Positions 52,896-62,481 of a stretch of 64,000 bases of DNA are shown piece by piece (the first letter of the stretch is position 1; every line of letters begins with the position of its first letter). Origin of the DNA: Leeuwenhoekiella sp044542075 (GTDB lineage Bacteria; Bacteroidota; Bacteroidia; Flavobacteriales; Flavobacteriaceae); the NCBI RefSeq assembly GCF_044542075.1, contig NZ_JBITTU010000006.1, forward strand, positions 1 to 64,000, given 5' to 3'. The position numbers and the translations under genes are program-made. The notes beneath the pieces are model-generated. The model was not told the origin of the DNA, ran no database searches, and was given only the letters and a program-made list of their open reading frames with translations.

Positions 52896-54233
52896 TTATT
52901 TATATTCATTAACAGCATCACCTAGATCATATACGGGAACATCGTTTATGTGGTGAGCGACAATACTACTCCCGGCAGCGCTGCGGTAACCTCCTGCACA
53001 ATGTACTACGATAGGTTTATCAGTTGGGATTTCAGCAATACGCTCTCGTAACTCGTGTAGCGGTATGGTAAGTGCTTTGTCAAAAAATTTACCGGCTTCA
53101 GTTTCGCTTTGATTTCTAATATCAACAATTGTATATGCTTCTAAATTTTCTTTGAATTTTTTCAAATCTAATATTGAAGATTTTATCCAACTCTGCTCTC
53201 CAAGTGTATAAATTTGTTTTACCTGACTTTCGTACCCAATTTTAGCAACCCGACTTAGTAATTCTTCAGCGTGATTGTAATCTTTAGCAACCATACTAAA
53301 TTCTTCTTCAGGTTTTACAATAGAGCCCAACCACGTCTCAAATTTGTGGTTTTCTTCTAATGCCATAATATTAAAACTATTTCGTTTATGACCATTTTTA
53401 AAATCCTCTTCGATACGCGTATCTATAATTAAATCATCGCTATTTAAAAGCGCATCATTCAATTTTAATGGAATATCAGCAATGCTGCCTTTTAGATTAG
53501 CTGCACCGTTTTTATTGATGTCTACATTATAACCAAAGTAATGCGGAATAAAAGGCTGTGAGTCGAGTAAGTGATCTATAAACGCGTTTTCATTATTTGT
53601 ATTAAATGCCCAGTTCGTCTTACGTTGTTCTCCTAATGTACTACTGCCTTCACTACTCATGTTTTTTCCGCATAAAGAGCCCGCTCCATGGGTAGGATAT
53701 ACGATGGCATCATTAGGTAAGTAATTAAATACTTGAGTAATGGTGTTGAACATTGATTTTGCAAGATCAAGGCGTTTTGCTTTTGTGTTTCCGGCATTTT
53801 CCCGTAAATCGGGTCTGCCAACATCTCCTATAAACAAAGTGTCACCTGTAAATAGTGCGGTATCTTCATCTTCCGTAGCTACGATTGTAATACTATCTGG
53901 GGAGTGACCCGGTGTATTTAAGGCTGTAAAAGTTACGTTTCCTATTTTAACAACATCGCCGTCGTCAAAGGTTTTATGGGTATAATCTGCACCAACGAGT
54001 TTACTTGCATAAAGTATAGCACCGGTTTCTTTATGTATTTGTAAATGCGAACTCACAAAATCTGCATGAGGATGTGTTTCAAAAACGGCAACAATAGTTG
54101 CATTATGTTCTTCCGCAAATTTGTAATACTGATCAGGATCACGCTCAGGGTCAACTAAGGCAATTTTGTTGCCGCATAGTATCGCATAAGAAAAATGAGA
54201 AAGTGGCTTATATTCAAATTGTTTGATAGTCAT
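52896..54233 (-). CDS. MBL-fold hydrolase with two rhodanese domains
   Basis: A 445-aa enzyme with a metallo-beta-lactamase domain (about 1-235; THPHADFVSSH and HGAGSLCG metal sites) of the ETHE1/persulfide dioxygenase-like type, and two rhodanese domains (about 260-345 and 355-445). The second keeps the active-site loop VHCAGGYRS; the first lacks the cysteine. Such fusions handle sulfane sulfur and persulfides. The upstream region has a copy of the GTAAC palindrome. Confidence 0.92.
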   Translation of the reverse strand: MTIKQFEYKPLSHFSYAILCGNKIALVDPERDPDQYYKFAEEHNATIVAVFETHPHADFVSSHLQIHKETGAILYASKLVGADYTHKTFDDGDVVKIGNVTFTALNTPGHSPDSITIVATEDEDTALFTGDTLFIGDVGRPDLRENAGNTKAKRLDLAKSMFNTITQVFNYLPNDAIVYPTHGAGSLCGKNMSSEGSSTLGEQRKTNWAFNTNNENAFIDHLLDSQPFIPHYFGYNVDINKNGAANLKGSIADIPLKLNDALLNSDDLIIDTRIEEDFKNGHKRNSFNIMALEENHKFETWLGSIVKPEEEFSMVAKDYNHAEELLSRVAKIGYESQVKQIYTLGEQSWIKSSILDLKKFKENLEAYTIVDIRNQSETEAGKFFDKALTIPLHELRERIAEIPTDKPIVVHCAGGYRSAAGSSIVAHHINDVPVYDLGDAVNEYK

Positions 54234-54280
54234 GAGTTACTAATTTTTAGTAAAATTAATCAAGAAGTTATAATGACGCT

Positions 54281-54294
54281 GTAACCTTTGATAC
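54281..54294. promoter_or_regulatory. Candidate operator upstream of the MBL-rhodanese gene
   Basis: GTAACCTTTGATAC, one mismatch from the GTAAC-N4-GTTAC palindrome before the YeeE pair, 48-61 bp before the start codon. Confidence 0.45.
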
Positions 54295-54520
54295 ATAACA
54301 TATAGGTTTATAGAAATTTTAAAAATATACTTTGCTTAATTTCTTGTGATTAGGATTTTAAAAATTTAATTAAAGAATGGTTCTAATTTTAAGGAAAAGC
54401 TATTTTTAGAGATTACGCGAGTAGGATTAATAAGGCGAGGTACTTAGAAATAATTTATAGTTTATTAAACTATAAATGAAAATTATTATTAATGGTTCTT
54501 TTGATTAAATATAATGCACA

Positions 54521-55390
54521 CTAATTCTTAAAAGGGTAGAGAGTTTGATCTTTAAAGTTAGAAGGAAAATGCTCATCTCCTTTAAAACCTATTTCCAGGT
54601 CTTTTCCGCTTTGCGGAATATAAGCAGTGCCAAATACATAATCCCAGACACTTAACGTTAGACCAAAGTTCATCCCGTACCGGTGCTGAGGTGGTAGTTG
54701 TTTTGCGTGATGCCAGATGTGCATACGGGGATTATTAAAAATATAACCTAGTCTACCGTAACTCCAGTCTAAGTTTGCATGGTTAAGATGCCCCACAAAC
54801 ACCGAGAACATATGTACAATAAAAAACTGTTCTATACCAAAACCTATCATCGCCAGCGGTATGTATTGAACACTTTTATAAATTAAAGTTTCCATAAAAT
54901 GAAAACGGAACTGTGCTGCAAACCCCATCTCTTTTACACTGTGATGTACTTGATGAAATTTCCAAAGCCAGGGAATACGGTGTAGCATACGATGCACATT
55001 CCACTGTATAAAATCTGCTAGTATAAACATTATGAGCAATTGTGCCCACACAGTAAGCGCATCTACTTCAATAGCAACTAAGTTTTTAATATTAAAAATG
55101 CCCAGAAAGTCATTAAAGAGTTCTACCCCTACATTAGAAAGTGCGTTGTAGCCTATTAACGAAAAAAGGAAAAAATTAAAAAGAATATAAAACGCATCTA
55201 GCCAAAATCCTTTTCTAAAAATAGGTTGCTTTCTACGCCAGGGAATACTAATTTCTAAAACAAAGACGAGAAGTGATAAACCTATTAACCAATAGAAATA
55301 ATTGGTCCATCCTGGGTTGGTTATCTCCTGTATGAGATAATCAAAGTAACCTACAAAAGAATCTTCTATTATTTTAAGGTACTTATTCAC
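54521..55390 (-). CDS. Sterol desaturase/fatty acid hydroxylase family membrane protein
   Basis: A 289-aa di-iron membrane oxygenase. Four to five helices and the histidine clusters HRMLH, HQVHHS and HIWHHAK...HRYG are in the expected order. Bacterial members hydroxylate lipids or carotenoids, or act on other alkyl chains; the substrate is not deducible. Confidence 0.88.
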   Translation of the reverse strand: MNKYLKIIEDSFVGYFDYLIQEITNPGWTNYFYWLIGLSLLVFVLEISIPWRRKQPIFRKGFWLDAFYILFNFFLFSLIGYNALSNVGVELFNDFLGIFNIKNLVAIEVDALTVWAQLLIMFILADFIQWNVHRMLHRIPWLWKFHQVHHSVKEMGFAAQFRFHFMETLIYKSVQYIPLAMIGFGIEQFFIVHMFSVFVGHLNHANLDWSYGRLGYIFNNPRMHIWHHAKQLPPQHRYGMNFGLTLSVWDYVFGTAYIPQSGKDLEIGFKGDEHFPSNFKDQTLYPFKN

Positions 55391-55440
55391 GGTAGGGATT
55401 ATGTTTTACAATTTAATAGGTCGGTATTTTATTGAATTTC

Positions 55441-56196
55441 TTACGTAGGATTGATAAAATTAGCATCTAAATAGTTAAATGTTAGGCCTGCACCTATTGC
55501 AATACCAAAACTTAGGAGTGTGCCTATCAAGACATATTCGGTGAGTTGTCTGTTTTTACCTTCGGTAAGATCGCCAAAACGAAAAACAGATTTAGCAGCA
55601 ATGAGAAAACCTATAGCAGACCAGGCGTTAAGTAGTATAAAACCAAAAACAAATAGACGTTCTAGCATTCCTATAATTTTACCCGCTCCTGCCAGAGAAG
55701 TACTTTTTGTTTTGCCATTTTTCGACTTTATGTTAGGTTCTATTGCGTCTTGCCAAGGCTGCAAGAATAAACGCATTAAAATACCCGTTACAAAAGTTAC
55801 AAAGAAGCCTAAAGTGATTAATAATAAGAGTTGAGGTTGGTAAATTAAATCTACATCAATTATAAATGGGGCGTAGCAATACACTACTATACTAATTACA
55901 AGAATATGTGCGAGTTGATCTGCGATAAATAATTTGCTGCTATTCTTTTTAGTTGTGTATTTAATTTTAAGAATGTCTATGCCGTAATGCGTTATAAGAA
56001 TAGCTAAAATACCAGCAATATAATTTAGGTTAAATTGTAGTACGACTAGAAGTGTCGCAAGATGTACCGCAATATGTGCAATTAGATATTTTGATTTATA
56101 GCCGTTTTTTAATTTATGGTTGACCCATTTAGTAGGTTGTAATACAAAATCACCAATTATATGCGCGAGAAGAAGTTTTATAGCGAGCGTTAACAT
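55441..56196 (-). CDS. DUF3307 membrane protein
   Basis: A 251-aa membrane protein with an N-terminal DUF3307 domain (about 1-125; IGDFVLQPTKWVNHKLK) of three helices and a C-terminal part (about 130-250) with two more helices and KSVFRFGDLTEGKNRQLTEYVLIGTLLSF. Function unknown. It overlaps the SatD gene by one base; the pair is widely conserved. Confidence 0.85.
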   Translation of the reverse strand: MLTLAIKLLLAHIIGDFVLQPTKWVNHKLKNGYKSKYLIAHIAVHLATLLVVLQFNLNYIAGILAILITHYGIDILKIKYTTKKNSSKLFIADQLAHILVISIVVYCYAPFIIDVDLIYQPQLLLLITLGFFVTFVTGILMRLFLQPWQDAIEPNIKSKNGKTKSTSLAGAGKIIGMLERLFVFGFILLNAWSAIGFLIAAKSVFRFGDLTEGKNRQLTEYVLIGTLLSFGIAIGAGLTFNYLDANFINPT

Positions 56197-56789
56197 TAGT
56201 GTTTTTTTAAAGTTTCTGTATAGTATTGAATGAGCCTGGTAATTTCTGTATAGCCTGCGCGGCTAAGGGCTTTGCTAATTGCACTTTGAGCTTTACCCAT
56301 TAATTCACTTAGCTCAGTTTGATTGAGCTGAGGTTGTTCTAACTGTGTTTTAATTATTGCAGCTGTTACTGGTGGCCATAAATCCATCGTTAAAGTAGCT
56401 AAACTTAACATCAAATTTATTGTGGTATCAAATTCTGTATTATCTGACTTTAATACAAGCGTATTTTTTTTAATAGTATCAAATGCAGTACCCGAATGTA
56501 CAAAGGCGCTTCCGTTTGACTGTGTTACCTTAGGAGCATTGTAATTTTTATCTCCCAGGCCTATAGCAATACGCACATCAAGTTCAGAAAAGGTTTTAAT
56601 CGCTGCCTTAATGTGTATAGCAGCAGCCAGTGCCTGTTCGGCATTAAGTTCTAGTTGAAAACTATCTCCTCGAAACAATTCCCACTCATTAGGCTCTGCA
56701 CCGTACGCATTTAATACATTTATAAGCTCTTGTTGCCAATCATTACTAGATTGAGAACTTATTATATCTCCCGTTAATACTGCCTGCAT
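56196..56789 (-). CDS. SatD-family protein with a C-terminal helix-turn-helix
   Basis: A 197-aa protein of the SatD family (VLTGDIISSQ; ELFRGDSFQLEL; RIAIGLGDKNY) with a C-terminal HTH (about 150-195; TELSELMGKAQSAISKALSRAG). It probably regulates its own unit with DUF3307. Repeated AT-rich sites lie upstream. Confidence 0.83.
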   Translation of the reverse strand: MQAVLTGDIISSQSSNDWQQELINVLNAYGAEPNEWELFRGDSFQLELNAEQALAAAIHIKAAIKTFSELDVRIAIGLGDKNYNAPKVTQSNGSAFVHSGTAFDTIKKNTLVLKSDNTEFDTTINLMLSLATLTMDLWPPVTAAIIKTQLEQPQLNQTELSELMGKAQSAISKALSRAGYTEITRLIQYYTETLKKH

Positions 56790-56811
56790 TTCTAATTGAA
56801 TTAATATGTGC

Positions 56812-56856
56812 TTAAATATACATCAAAAAGGGTATAATTTTAAATATACACTAAAA
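56812..56856. promoter_or_regulatory. Repeated sites upstream of the SatD gene
   Basis: Two near-identical 17-mers, TTAAATATACATCAAAA (56812-56828) and TTAAATATACACTAAAA (56840-56856), 28 bp apart, lie between the SatD start (56789) and the upstream gene. A further near-palindrome around TATACC...GGTTATA is at about 56875-56892. Candidate SatD operators, but the region is very AT-rich. Confidence 0.4.
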
Positions 56857-56941
56857 TGATTATAATAAAAAATATATACCATATAGGTTATATTTTAAAA
56901 TATATATCTTGAATATTATAATTGCTTTGCATTACAAATTA

Positions 56942-58696
56942 TTAAAAACCTATGGCCGTGTCATCACCTCTACGGTCTGCACCGCCTTCCAGACTTCCGT
57001 CTGGTAATACGAGAACGCCATCTACTTTACCTAAAATAACACTATTTTCTTGCAGAATTTTATATCCTTTTGCGGCAAGACTATCTAATAAATTTTCACC
57101 AAAGGCATTAGGTTCAAAAGTAACAACGTCTGGCAGCCACTGATGATGAAAACGTGGTGCATCTACAGCTTCCTGCATTCCCATACCAAAATCGTTAACA
57201 TTTAAAATTGTTTGCAACACCGAAGTAATAATAGTAGAACCGCCTGGTGTACCTACTGTCATCCATAATTTACCGTCTTTTTCTACAATTGTGGGTGTCA
57301 TAGAACTCAGCATTCGTTTTTGAGGTTCGATTTTATTTGCTTCAGCACCTATGAGACCAAACATATTAGGAACACCCGGCTTGGCACTAAAATCATCCAT
57401 CTCATTGTTCAAGAAAAACCCTAATTCATCTACATACAATTTAGATCCGTAGGCGCCATTTAGGGTAGTGGTAAGAGCTACTGCATTTCCAAATTGATCA
57501 ACCAGTGAGAAATGCGTAGTTTCCATAGACTCGTAACCTGCAACTTCCTCTTGTTTTATTTCTGAAGAAAGGGTTGCTCTATCAAAACTAAAGTTCTGCA
57601 TACGTCTATGAGCATAAATCTCACTTGTAAGACTATCAATAGGAATATCATTAAAATCAGGGTCTCCCAGATAAAAACTACGATCTGCGTAAGCACGGCG
57701 TTCTGCTTCGGTTATAAGTTGAATACTTTTTAAAGAGTTATGACCGTATTCTTTAAGATTATAAGGCTCAAGCATTTTAAAAATCTGTGCTAATGATATA
57801 CCTCCACTAGAAGGTGGTGGCATTCCTATTAATTTTAAACCTTTATAGGTAGATACAATAGGTTCACGCCAAACAGCATCATAGCTTTTGAGATCTTCAA
57901 GTGTAATAATACCACCGTGTTTTTGAATAAAATCTACCAGTTTTTGAGCTGTTTCACCTTTGTAAAATTCATCCTCACCATTTGCAGCAATACGCTTTAA
58001 TGTTTCGGCTAAAACCTGATTTTTAAATAGCGTTCCTGCTTTTATCTTAGTTGAATCGCTTTCGCGGAAGCCCACAGAATACAATATTTCTTTACCGTTA
58101 ACCTGATCAAATACAGGAGCATAATTTTTAAAACGTACCAGTTGGTTTTCCGTAATCGTATAGCCGTTTTCAGCTAGTTCAATAACCGGTTTTAAAATTT
58201 CTGCCATAGGCATAGACCCTAGTTTTTTATGAATGGCAAACATACCGGCCATACCCCCGGGAACGCCTACAGCCAGTGATCCTTGTCTACTTAGCGAATC
58301 TATAGGATTGCCCTCGTTATCCAAATACATGTCATGTGTTGCCGCGATAGGAGCTTTTTCACGATAATCTATGCTGCCGGTCTCGCCATTTGCTTTTCTA
58401 TACACCATAAAGCCACCACCACCTATGCTTCCTGCAAAAGGGTATGCCACATTGAGCGCCATATCTACAGCAATTAATGCATCAAAAGCATTACCACCAT
58501 TTTTAAGTATTTCTGCACCTATACGAGAAGCTTCTTTGCGAGCAGATACTACCATAATACTATCTGCAAGTTTACCTCGATTGATTAATCTTGTCTCTGT
58601 TTTTTCAGTTTTGCAACTGGTAAGAATTACAGAAAAAAGAAATCCTACAGCTAAGGTTTGATTAATTTTTATAGATGATAAGTAGCGTTTAATCAT
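56942..58696 (-). CDS. ggt: Gamma-glutamyltransferase
   Basis: Autoprocessing N-terminal nucleophile hydrolase that acts on glutathione and gamma-glutamyl peptides. The 584-aa precursor has a lipobox-like TSC (Cys28) after an N-terminal hydrophobic segment, the large subunit and then the TTHFSLVD processing site (catalytic Thr, about residue 388), followed by the small subunit with the lid and oxyanion motifs (GGSTIITS). Complete. acpH starts 7 bp upstream on the same strand. Confidence 0.93.
   Translation of the reverse strand: MIKRYLSSIKINQTLAVGFLFSVILTSCKTEKTETRLINRGKLADSIMVVSARKEASRIGAEILKNGGNAFDALIAVDMALNVAYPFAGSIGGGGFMVYRKANGETGSIDYREKAPIAATHDMYLDNEGNPIDSLSRQGSLAVGVPGGMAGMFAIHKKLGSMPMAEILKPVIELAENGYTITENQLVRFKNYAPVFDQVNGKEILYSVGFRESDSTKIKAGTLFKNQVLAETLKRIAANGEDEFYKGETAQKLVDFIQKHGGIITLEDLKSYDAVWREPIVSTYKGLKLIGMPPPSSGGISLAQIFKMLEPYNLKEYGHNSLKSIQLITEAERRAYADRSFYLGDPDFNDIPIDSLTSEIYAHRRMQNFSFDRATLSSEIKQEEVAGYESMETTHFSLVDQFGNAVALTTTLNGAYGSKLYVDELGFFLNNEMDDFSAKPGVPNMFGLIGAEANKIEPQKRMLSSMTPTIVEKDGKLWMTVGTPGGSTIITSVLQTILNVNDFGMGMQEAVDAPRFHHQWLPDVVTFEPNAFGENLLDSLAAKGYKILQENSVILGKVDGVLVLPDGSLEGGADRRGDDTAIGF
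58058..58071. repeat. Near-palindrome GCTTTCGCGGAAGC inside ggt
   Basis: Lies in frame in the ggt coding sequence (GFRESDS). GC-rich for this genome and of the type of iterated palindromes seen in some Flavobacteriaceae. A related palindrome, TTCCGCGGAA, is at 10024-10033. Confidence 0.3.
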
Positions 58697-58703
58697 AAAA
58701 GAA

Positions 58704-59312
58704 TTATTTTTTTATACTGAATTTTAGGTCGAGTTCTTCCCGTTTTAACTGGCAAAAGTGCCTCAATTCTTCAAAAAAGCGCGTGAATTCGTTCTCAAAA
58801 TCGTGATAATGTAGTTGTAGATCTTCAACGGCACGGTCCATACCGCTTATGTTACGAGTACGTCTATTCATATTGTACAAAACCGTGCCTATTCCACTTA
58901 TTTCAGAATAACTCAGTAACCAGTTATCTGCAATCATATGGGGTATCATACGCTGAATGCCTGGTGTGAGTAACTCGTAATTTTCATCAAGACTGTCATA
59001 AAACTCTTCTATGTAAGCGGCGAGCGGCTCATCTGAATAGATGCGCCAATTTTTAGCCAGAAAGTGATCGTATAAAATGTCTACAATAACTCCACTATAG
59101 TGACTGTATTTGCTATGCAATCTCTTGGTGCTTTGCTTTACGATAGGATGTGAGTCTGTAAAGGTATCTATGCCACGATGCAGTAAAATTCCTTTTTGCA
59201 GTTGGGGTAAAAACTCTTTATACTGTTTGCCTTTTATGCCGTCTGCCATAAAATTGCCAAGTGTAACGAGCGTGTCGTCACCAGATAGATAGATATGCGC
59301 TAAATAATTCAC
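58704..59312 (-). CDS. acpH: Acyl-carrier-protein phosphodiesterase AcpH
   Basis: Removes the phosphopantetheine arm from holo-ACP. The 202-aa protein starts MNYLAHIYLSG and has GNFMADGIKG, LHRGIDTFTDSHP and the HD-like DILYDHFLAKNW, all family motifs. Upstream of ggt by 7 bp. Confidence 0.85.
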   Translation of the reverse strand: MNYLAHIYLSGDDTLVTLGNFMADGIKGKQYKEFLPQLQKGILLHRGIDTFTDSHPIVKQSTKRLHSKYSHYSGVIVDILYDHFLAKNWRIYSDEPLAAYIEEFYDSLDENYELLTPGIQRMIPHMIADNWLLSYSEISGIGTVLYNMNRRTRNISGMDRAVEDLQLHYHDFENEFTRFFEELRHFCQLKREELDLKFSIKK

Positions 59313-59358
59313 AGGCTTAAATTACAAATTATCAACTTAGGGTAGTGGTGTGATTGGC

Positions 59359-59366
59359 TATATTTG
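59359..59366 (+). promoter_or_regulatory. -7 box of glmM
   Basis: TATATTTG, about 73 bp before the glmM start; no clear TTG upstream. Confidence 0.4.
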
Positions 59367-59438
59367 TCCAGAATTAATTCGGCTTAATTGCAGGATTAAT
59401 TTTTAAAAATCATTTATTAATTAGAATGCTATATAAAT

Positions 59439-60827
59439 ATGACCCTAATAAAATCTATATCAGGAATACGCGGAACAATAGGCGGCCAGCCCGGAGAAAA
59501 TTTAACCCCAATTGATGCCGTTAAATTTGCTGCTGCTTATGGTACATATATAAAAAATCAACGTAATAAAGATACACATAGAATTGTAATAGGTCGTGAT
59601 GCTCGTTTAAGTGGGGAGATGCTGCAGCAACTTGTTATGCAGACTTTAGTGGGTATGGGAATTCACGTGATAGATTTAGATCTTTCTACAACACCTACTG
59701 TTGAGATAGCTGTACAATTAGAGCACGCAGATGGTGGTATAATATTAACCGCTTCTCACAATCCTAAGCAATGGAACGCGCTGAAACTTTTAGATAGTAA
59801 TGGAGAGTTTTTAAATGCTGAAGCAGGAGCAGAAATCCTAAAATTATCTGAATCTGTAGATTTAAAATTTGCTGAAGTAGATGATCTGGGCGAGATACAT
59901 AAAAACGATGCGTATATAGACATACATATAGACGAGGTGCTCGATTTAGACATTGTTGATGAAGAGGCGATTAAGGCAGCAAAGTTTAAAATCGTTGTAG
60001 ATGGTGTAAATTCTACAGGAGGTATTGCTATTCCCTTACTTTTAGATCGTTTAGGTGTACATACGGTTAAGTTATATTGTGATCCTACAGGACATTTTCC
60101 ACACAATCCAGAACCTTTAAAGGAGCATTTAGGTGATATCTGTGAATTAGTAAAAGAAGAAGATGCAGATCTTGGCATTGTCGTAGATCCTGATGTTGAT
60201 CGTCTGGCTTTTATAGATGAGACCGGCGAAATGTTTGGCGAAGAATACACGCTTGTAGCCTGTGCAGATTATGTTTTAGGCGAAAACCCGGGAGATACCG
60301 TATCTAATTTAAGTTCGTCAAGAGCTCTACGTGATGTTACTTTAAAACACGGTGGCAAGTATCACGCTTCGGCAGTAGGTGAAGTTAATGTGGTAACAAA
60401 AATGAAAGAAGTAAACGCAGTGATAGGAGGAGAAGGCAATGGTGGAATTATTTACCCAAAATCACATTACGGTCGTGATGCGCTGGTAGGTGTTGCGTTG
60501 TTTTTGACCCATTTAGCTAAAAAGAAGATTAAGGTAAGTGAACTTCGTTCGAGTTACCCGTCTTACTTTATGAGTAAGAAGAAGATTGAATTGACACCAT
60601 CTTTAGATGTAGATAAAATTTTAGAAACAATCGCGGCTAGCTATAAAAACGAAGAAGTAAATACGATAGACGGAGTAAAAATAGATTTTGAAAAACACTG
60701 GGTTCACTTGAGAAAGTCAAATACAGAGCCCATAATTCGTATTTATACCGAAGCATTTTCACAAGCTGAAGCAGATCAAGTTGCTGATGCGATGATTGCT
60801 GAAATTAAAGAAATAGCAGGTATATAG
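59439..60827 (+). CDS. glmM: Phosphoglucosamine mutase
   Basis: Interconverts glucosamine-6-phosphate and glucosamine-1-phosphate for peptidoglycan and LPS. 462 aa. Catalytic Ser106 in TASHNP, metal loop DPDVDRLAF, sugar loop GGEGNGG and phosphate loop RKSNTEPIIR are intact. The Bacteroidetes form is close to archaeal-type phosphosugar mutases, so a phosphomannomutase activity is possible. Confidence 0.92.
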   Translation: MTLIKSISGIRGTIGGQPGENLTPIDAVKFAAAYGTYIKNQRNKDTHRIVIGRDARLSGEMLQQLVMQTLVGMGIHVIDLDLSTTPTVEIAVQLEHADGGIILTASHNPKQWNALKLLDSNGEFLNAEAGAEILKLSESVDLKFAEVDDLGEIHKNDAYIDIHIDEVLDLDIVDEEAIKAAKFKIVVDGVNSTGGIAIPLLLDRLGVHTVKLYCDPTGHFPHNPEPLKEHLGDICELVKEEDADLGIVVDPDVDRLAFIDETGEMFGEEYTLVACADYVLGENPGDTVSNLSSSRALRDVTLKHGGKYHASAVGEVNVVTKMKEVNAVIGGEGNGGIIYPKSHYGRDALVGVALFLTHLAKKKIKVSELRSSYPSYFMSKKKIELTPSLDVDKILETIAASYKNEEVNTIDGVKIDFEKHWVHLRKSNTEPIIRIYTEAFSQAEADQVADAMIAEIKEIAGI

Positions 60828-60859
60828 AATTCAAGTTTAGATTTTAAAGACAAATACAT

Positions 60860-61729
60860 TTACTCCGCGTGCTTAAAGCGTTTATGCGTCCACAAATAAT
60901 ATTGGGGCGCATTGCGTATTTGAGCTTCTAAGTTAGTTATAAAAGCATCTGTAATTGAGTGTTCGGGTAGGGTTTGTGGTTCTTCTGTAATCACTTTAAA
61001 AATGGCTTTATAGTGGCCTCGTTTTACCTTATCTACAGCAAGATATAATACGGGCATATTTTCGGCAACTGCTAAACGTTCTATTCCTGTAAAGAAAGGC
61101 ACATTCTGACCTAAAAAATCTGTGCAATATTGGTTTTTGCGGGTTTTAGGTGATTGATCTGCGATAAAAGCATACGTCGCCATTTTGCCAGCGCGTTGTT
61201 GCTTTTTAATAATGAATGTAGCTTCTTTATTATTAATCAATTCAGAATTCCATTTTCCTCGTATATCTCGTATGAGTTTATCAAAATATGGATTTTTAAT
61301 ACGTTTATAAATACCATATCCGCTGTGATCAAAATAGAATTGCAAAGCCGTTAGCCACTCGTAGCTGGCGTAATGCCCCATAACAATAATAGAACTCCTG
61401 CGCTCTTCGGCGAGTTTGTGTATGATATCTAAGTCTGGTAATTCAAAGCGTTTCTTCAACTCTTCTGCAGAAATAGAGATTGATTTAATCATCTCTAGAA
61501 ACATATCGCACATGTGGCTGTAGAACTCTTTTTCAATCTTTAATAACTCAGCATCAGATTTCTCAGAAAATGCAGTCTTAAGATTAGTACGTACCGTTTT
61601 TTTACGGTAACCCACAATGTGGTAGACCAGTACATAAACCAGATCAGAAAATTTATAAAATAACCAAAACGGAAGACGTGATAAAAGCCACAAAAGCGGG
61701 TAAACAAGCCAGAATATAAGCCATTGCAT
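60860..61729 (-). CDS. LpxL/HtrB-like lipid A acyltransferase
   Basis: A 289-aa inner-membrane acyltransferase with an N-terminal helix (about 1-35) and the HxxxxD/E catalytic motif in GHYASYEW, then the ADQSPKTRK region and FFTGIERLA. Adds a secondary acyl chain to lipid A or ornithine-type lipids. Convergent with glmM, divergent from the rhomboid gene. Confidence 0.9.
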   Translation of the reverse strand: MQWLIFWLVYPLLWLLSRLPFWLFYKFSDLVYVLVYHIVGYRKKTVRTNLKTAFSEKSDAELLKIEKEFYSHMCDMFLEMIKSISISAEELKKRFELPDLDIIHKLAEERRSSIIVMGHYASYEWLTALQFYFDHSGYGIYKRIKNPYFDKLIRDIRGKWNSELINNKEATFIIKKQQRAGKMATYAFIADQSPKTRKNQYCTDFLGQNVPFFTGIERLAVAENMPVLYLAVDKVKRGHYKAIFKVITEEPQTLPEHSITDAFITNLEAQIRNAPQYYLWTHKRFKHAE

Positions 61730-61756
61730 GAGCGGTAAATTTTGGGTAAATATAGG

Positions 61757-61764
61757 TATATTTG
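61757..61764 (+). promoter_or_regulatory. -7 box of the rhomboid gene
   Basis: TATATTTG, 19 bp before the ATG at 61784; no TTG at a standard distance. Confidence 0.45.
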
Positions 61765-61783
61765 AGGCTAAATAAGTGGAAGT

Positions 61784-62434
61784 ATGGGCGATTTGAACTT
61801 GGTTACCGTTATTGTTATAGCAGTAAACGTGTTAATCTCAATGAAGGGTTTTAAAGACTATTCATTTTTTGAAAATTACAAATTTAACACCGGCGCTATA
61901 CGTAGAGGCGAGCATATACGTATTCTTTCTTCTGGCTTTTTACATGTGACCAATTCGCATCTGTTTTTTAATATGTTAACGCTGTATTTTTTTGCTCCTA
62001 TAGTGATAGGCTTTTTAGGCAACTGGGAGTTTATCGTTATTTATCTAGGAAGTCTTGTTTTAGGTAATTTACTTTCCTATTATTTTCACAAAGATGAATA
62101 TCATTATACAGCTGTAGGAGCGAGTGGTGCAGTTTCTGGGATATTATATTCTGCAATTCTGCTAAATCCAGATATGAGTTTATATATGTTTTTTATTCCT
62201 GTGCCTATTCCAGCTTATATCTTTGGTATTGGTTACTTACTGTACTCGATTTACGGAATGCGGGCAAATAATGATAATATAGGTCACGATGCTCACTTTG
62301 GTGGGGCAGTAGGGGGTTATGTTATTACTTTGTTAATGGTTCCTATATTGCTTCAGGTTAACACCTTGATGGTGGGACTTTTAGCAATTCCTATCATTAT
62401 TCTCTTTATTCTCAACAAGACCGGGAAGTTATAA
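61784..62434 (+). CDS. Rhomboid intramembrane serine protease
   Basis: A 216-aa membrane protein with six helices. Catalytic Ser114 in GASGAVSG and His171 in HDAHFGGAVGG form the dyad; HLFFNMLTLYFF is the standard HxxxN motif. Substrate unknown. Followed closely by the SIMPL gene. Confidence 0.93.
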   Translation: MGDLNLVTVIVIAVNVLISMKGFKDYSFFENYKFNTGAIRRGEHIRILSSGFLHVTNSHLFFNMLTLYFFAPIVIGFLGNWEFIVIYLGSLVLGNLLSYYFHKDEYHYTAVGASGAVSGILYSAILLNPDMSLYMFFIPVPIPAYIFGIGYLLYSIYGMRANNDNIGHDAHFGGAVGGYVITLLMVPILLQVNTLMVGLLAIPIIILFILNKTGKL

Positions 62435-62481
62435 TGGCACAGGTCTTGCCTGTAGTTAACTAAACAATAAAACAATCTATT

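Noticed and set aside
59756..60250. 164-codon minus-strand frame
   Set aside because: Antisense shadow of glmM; serine-rich translation without family features.
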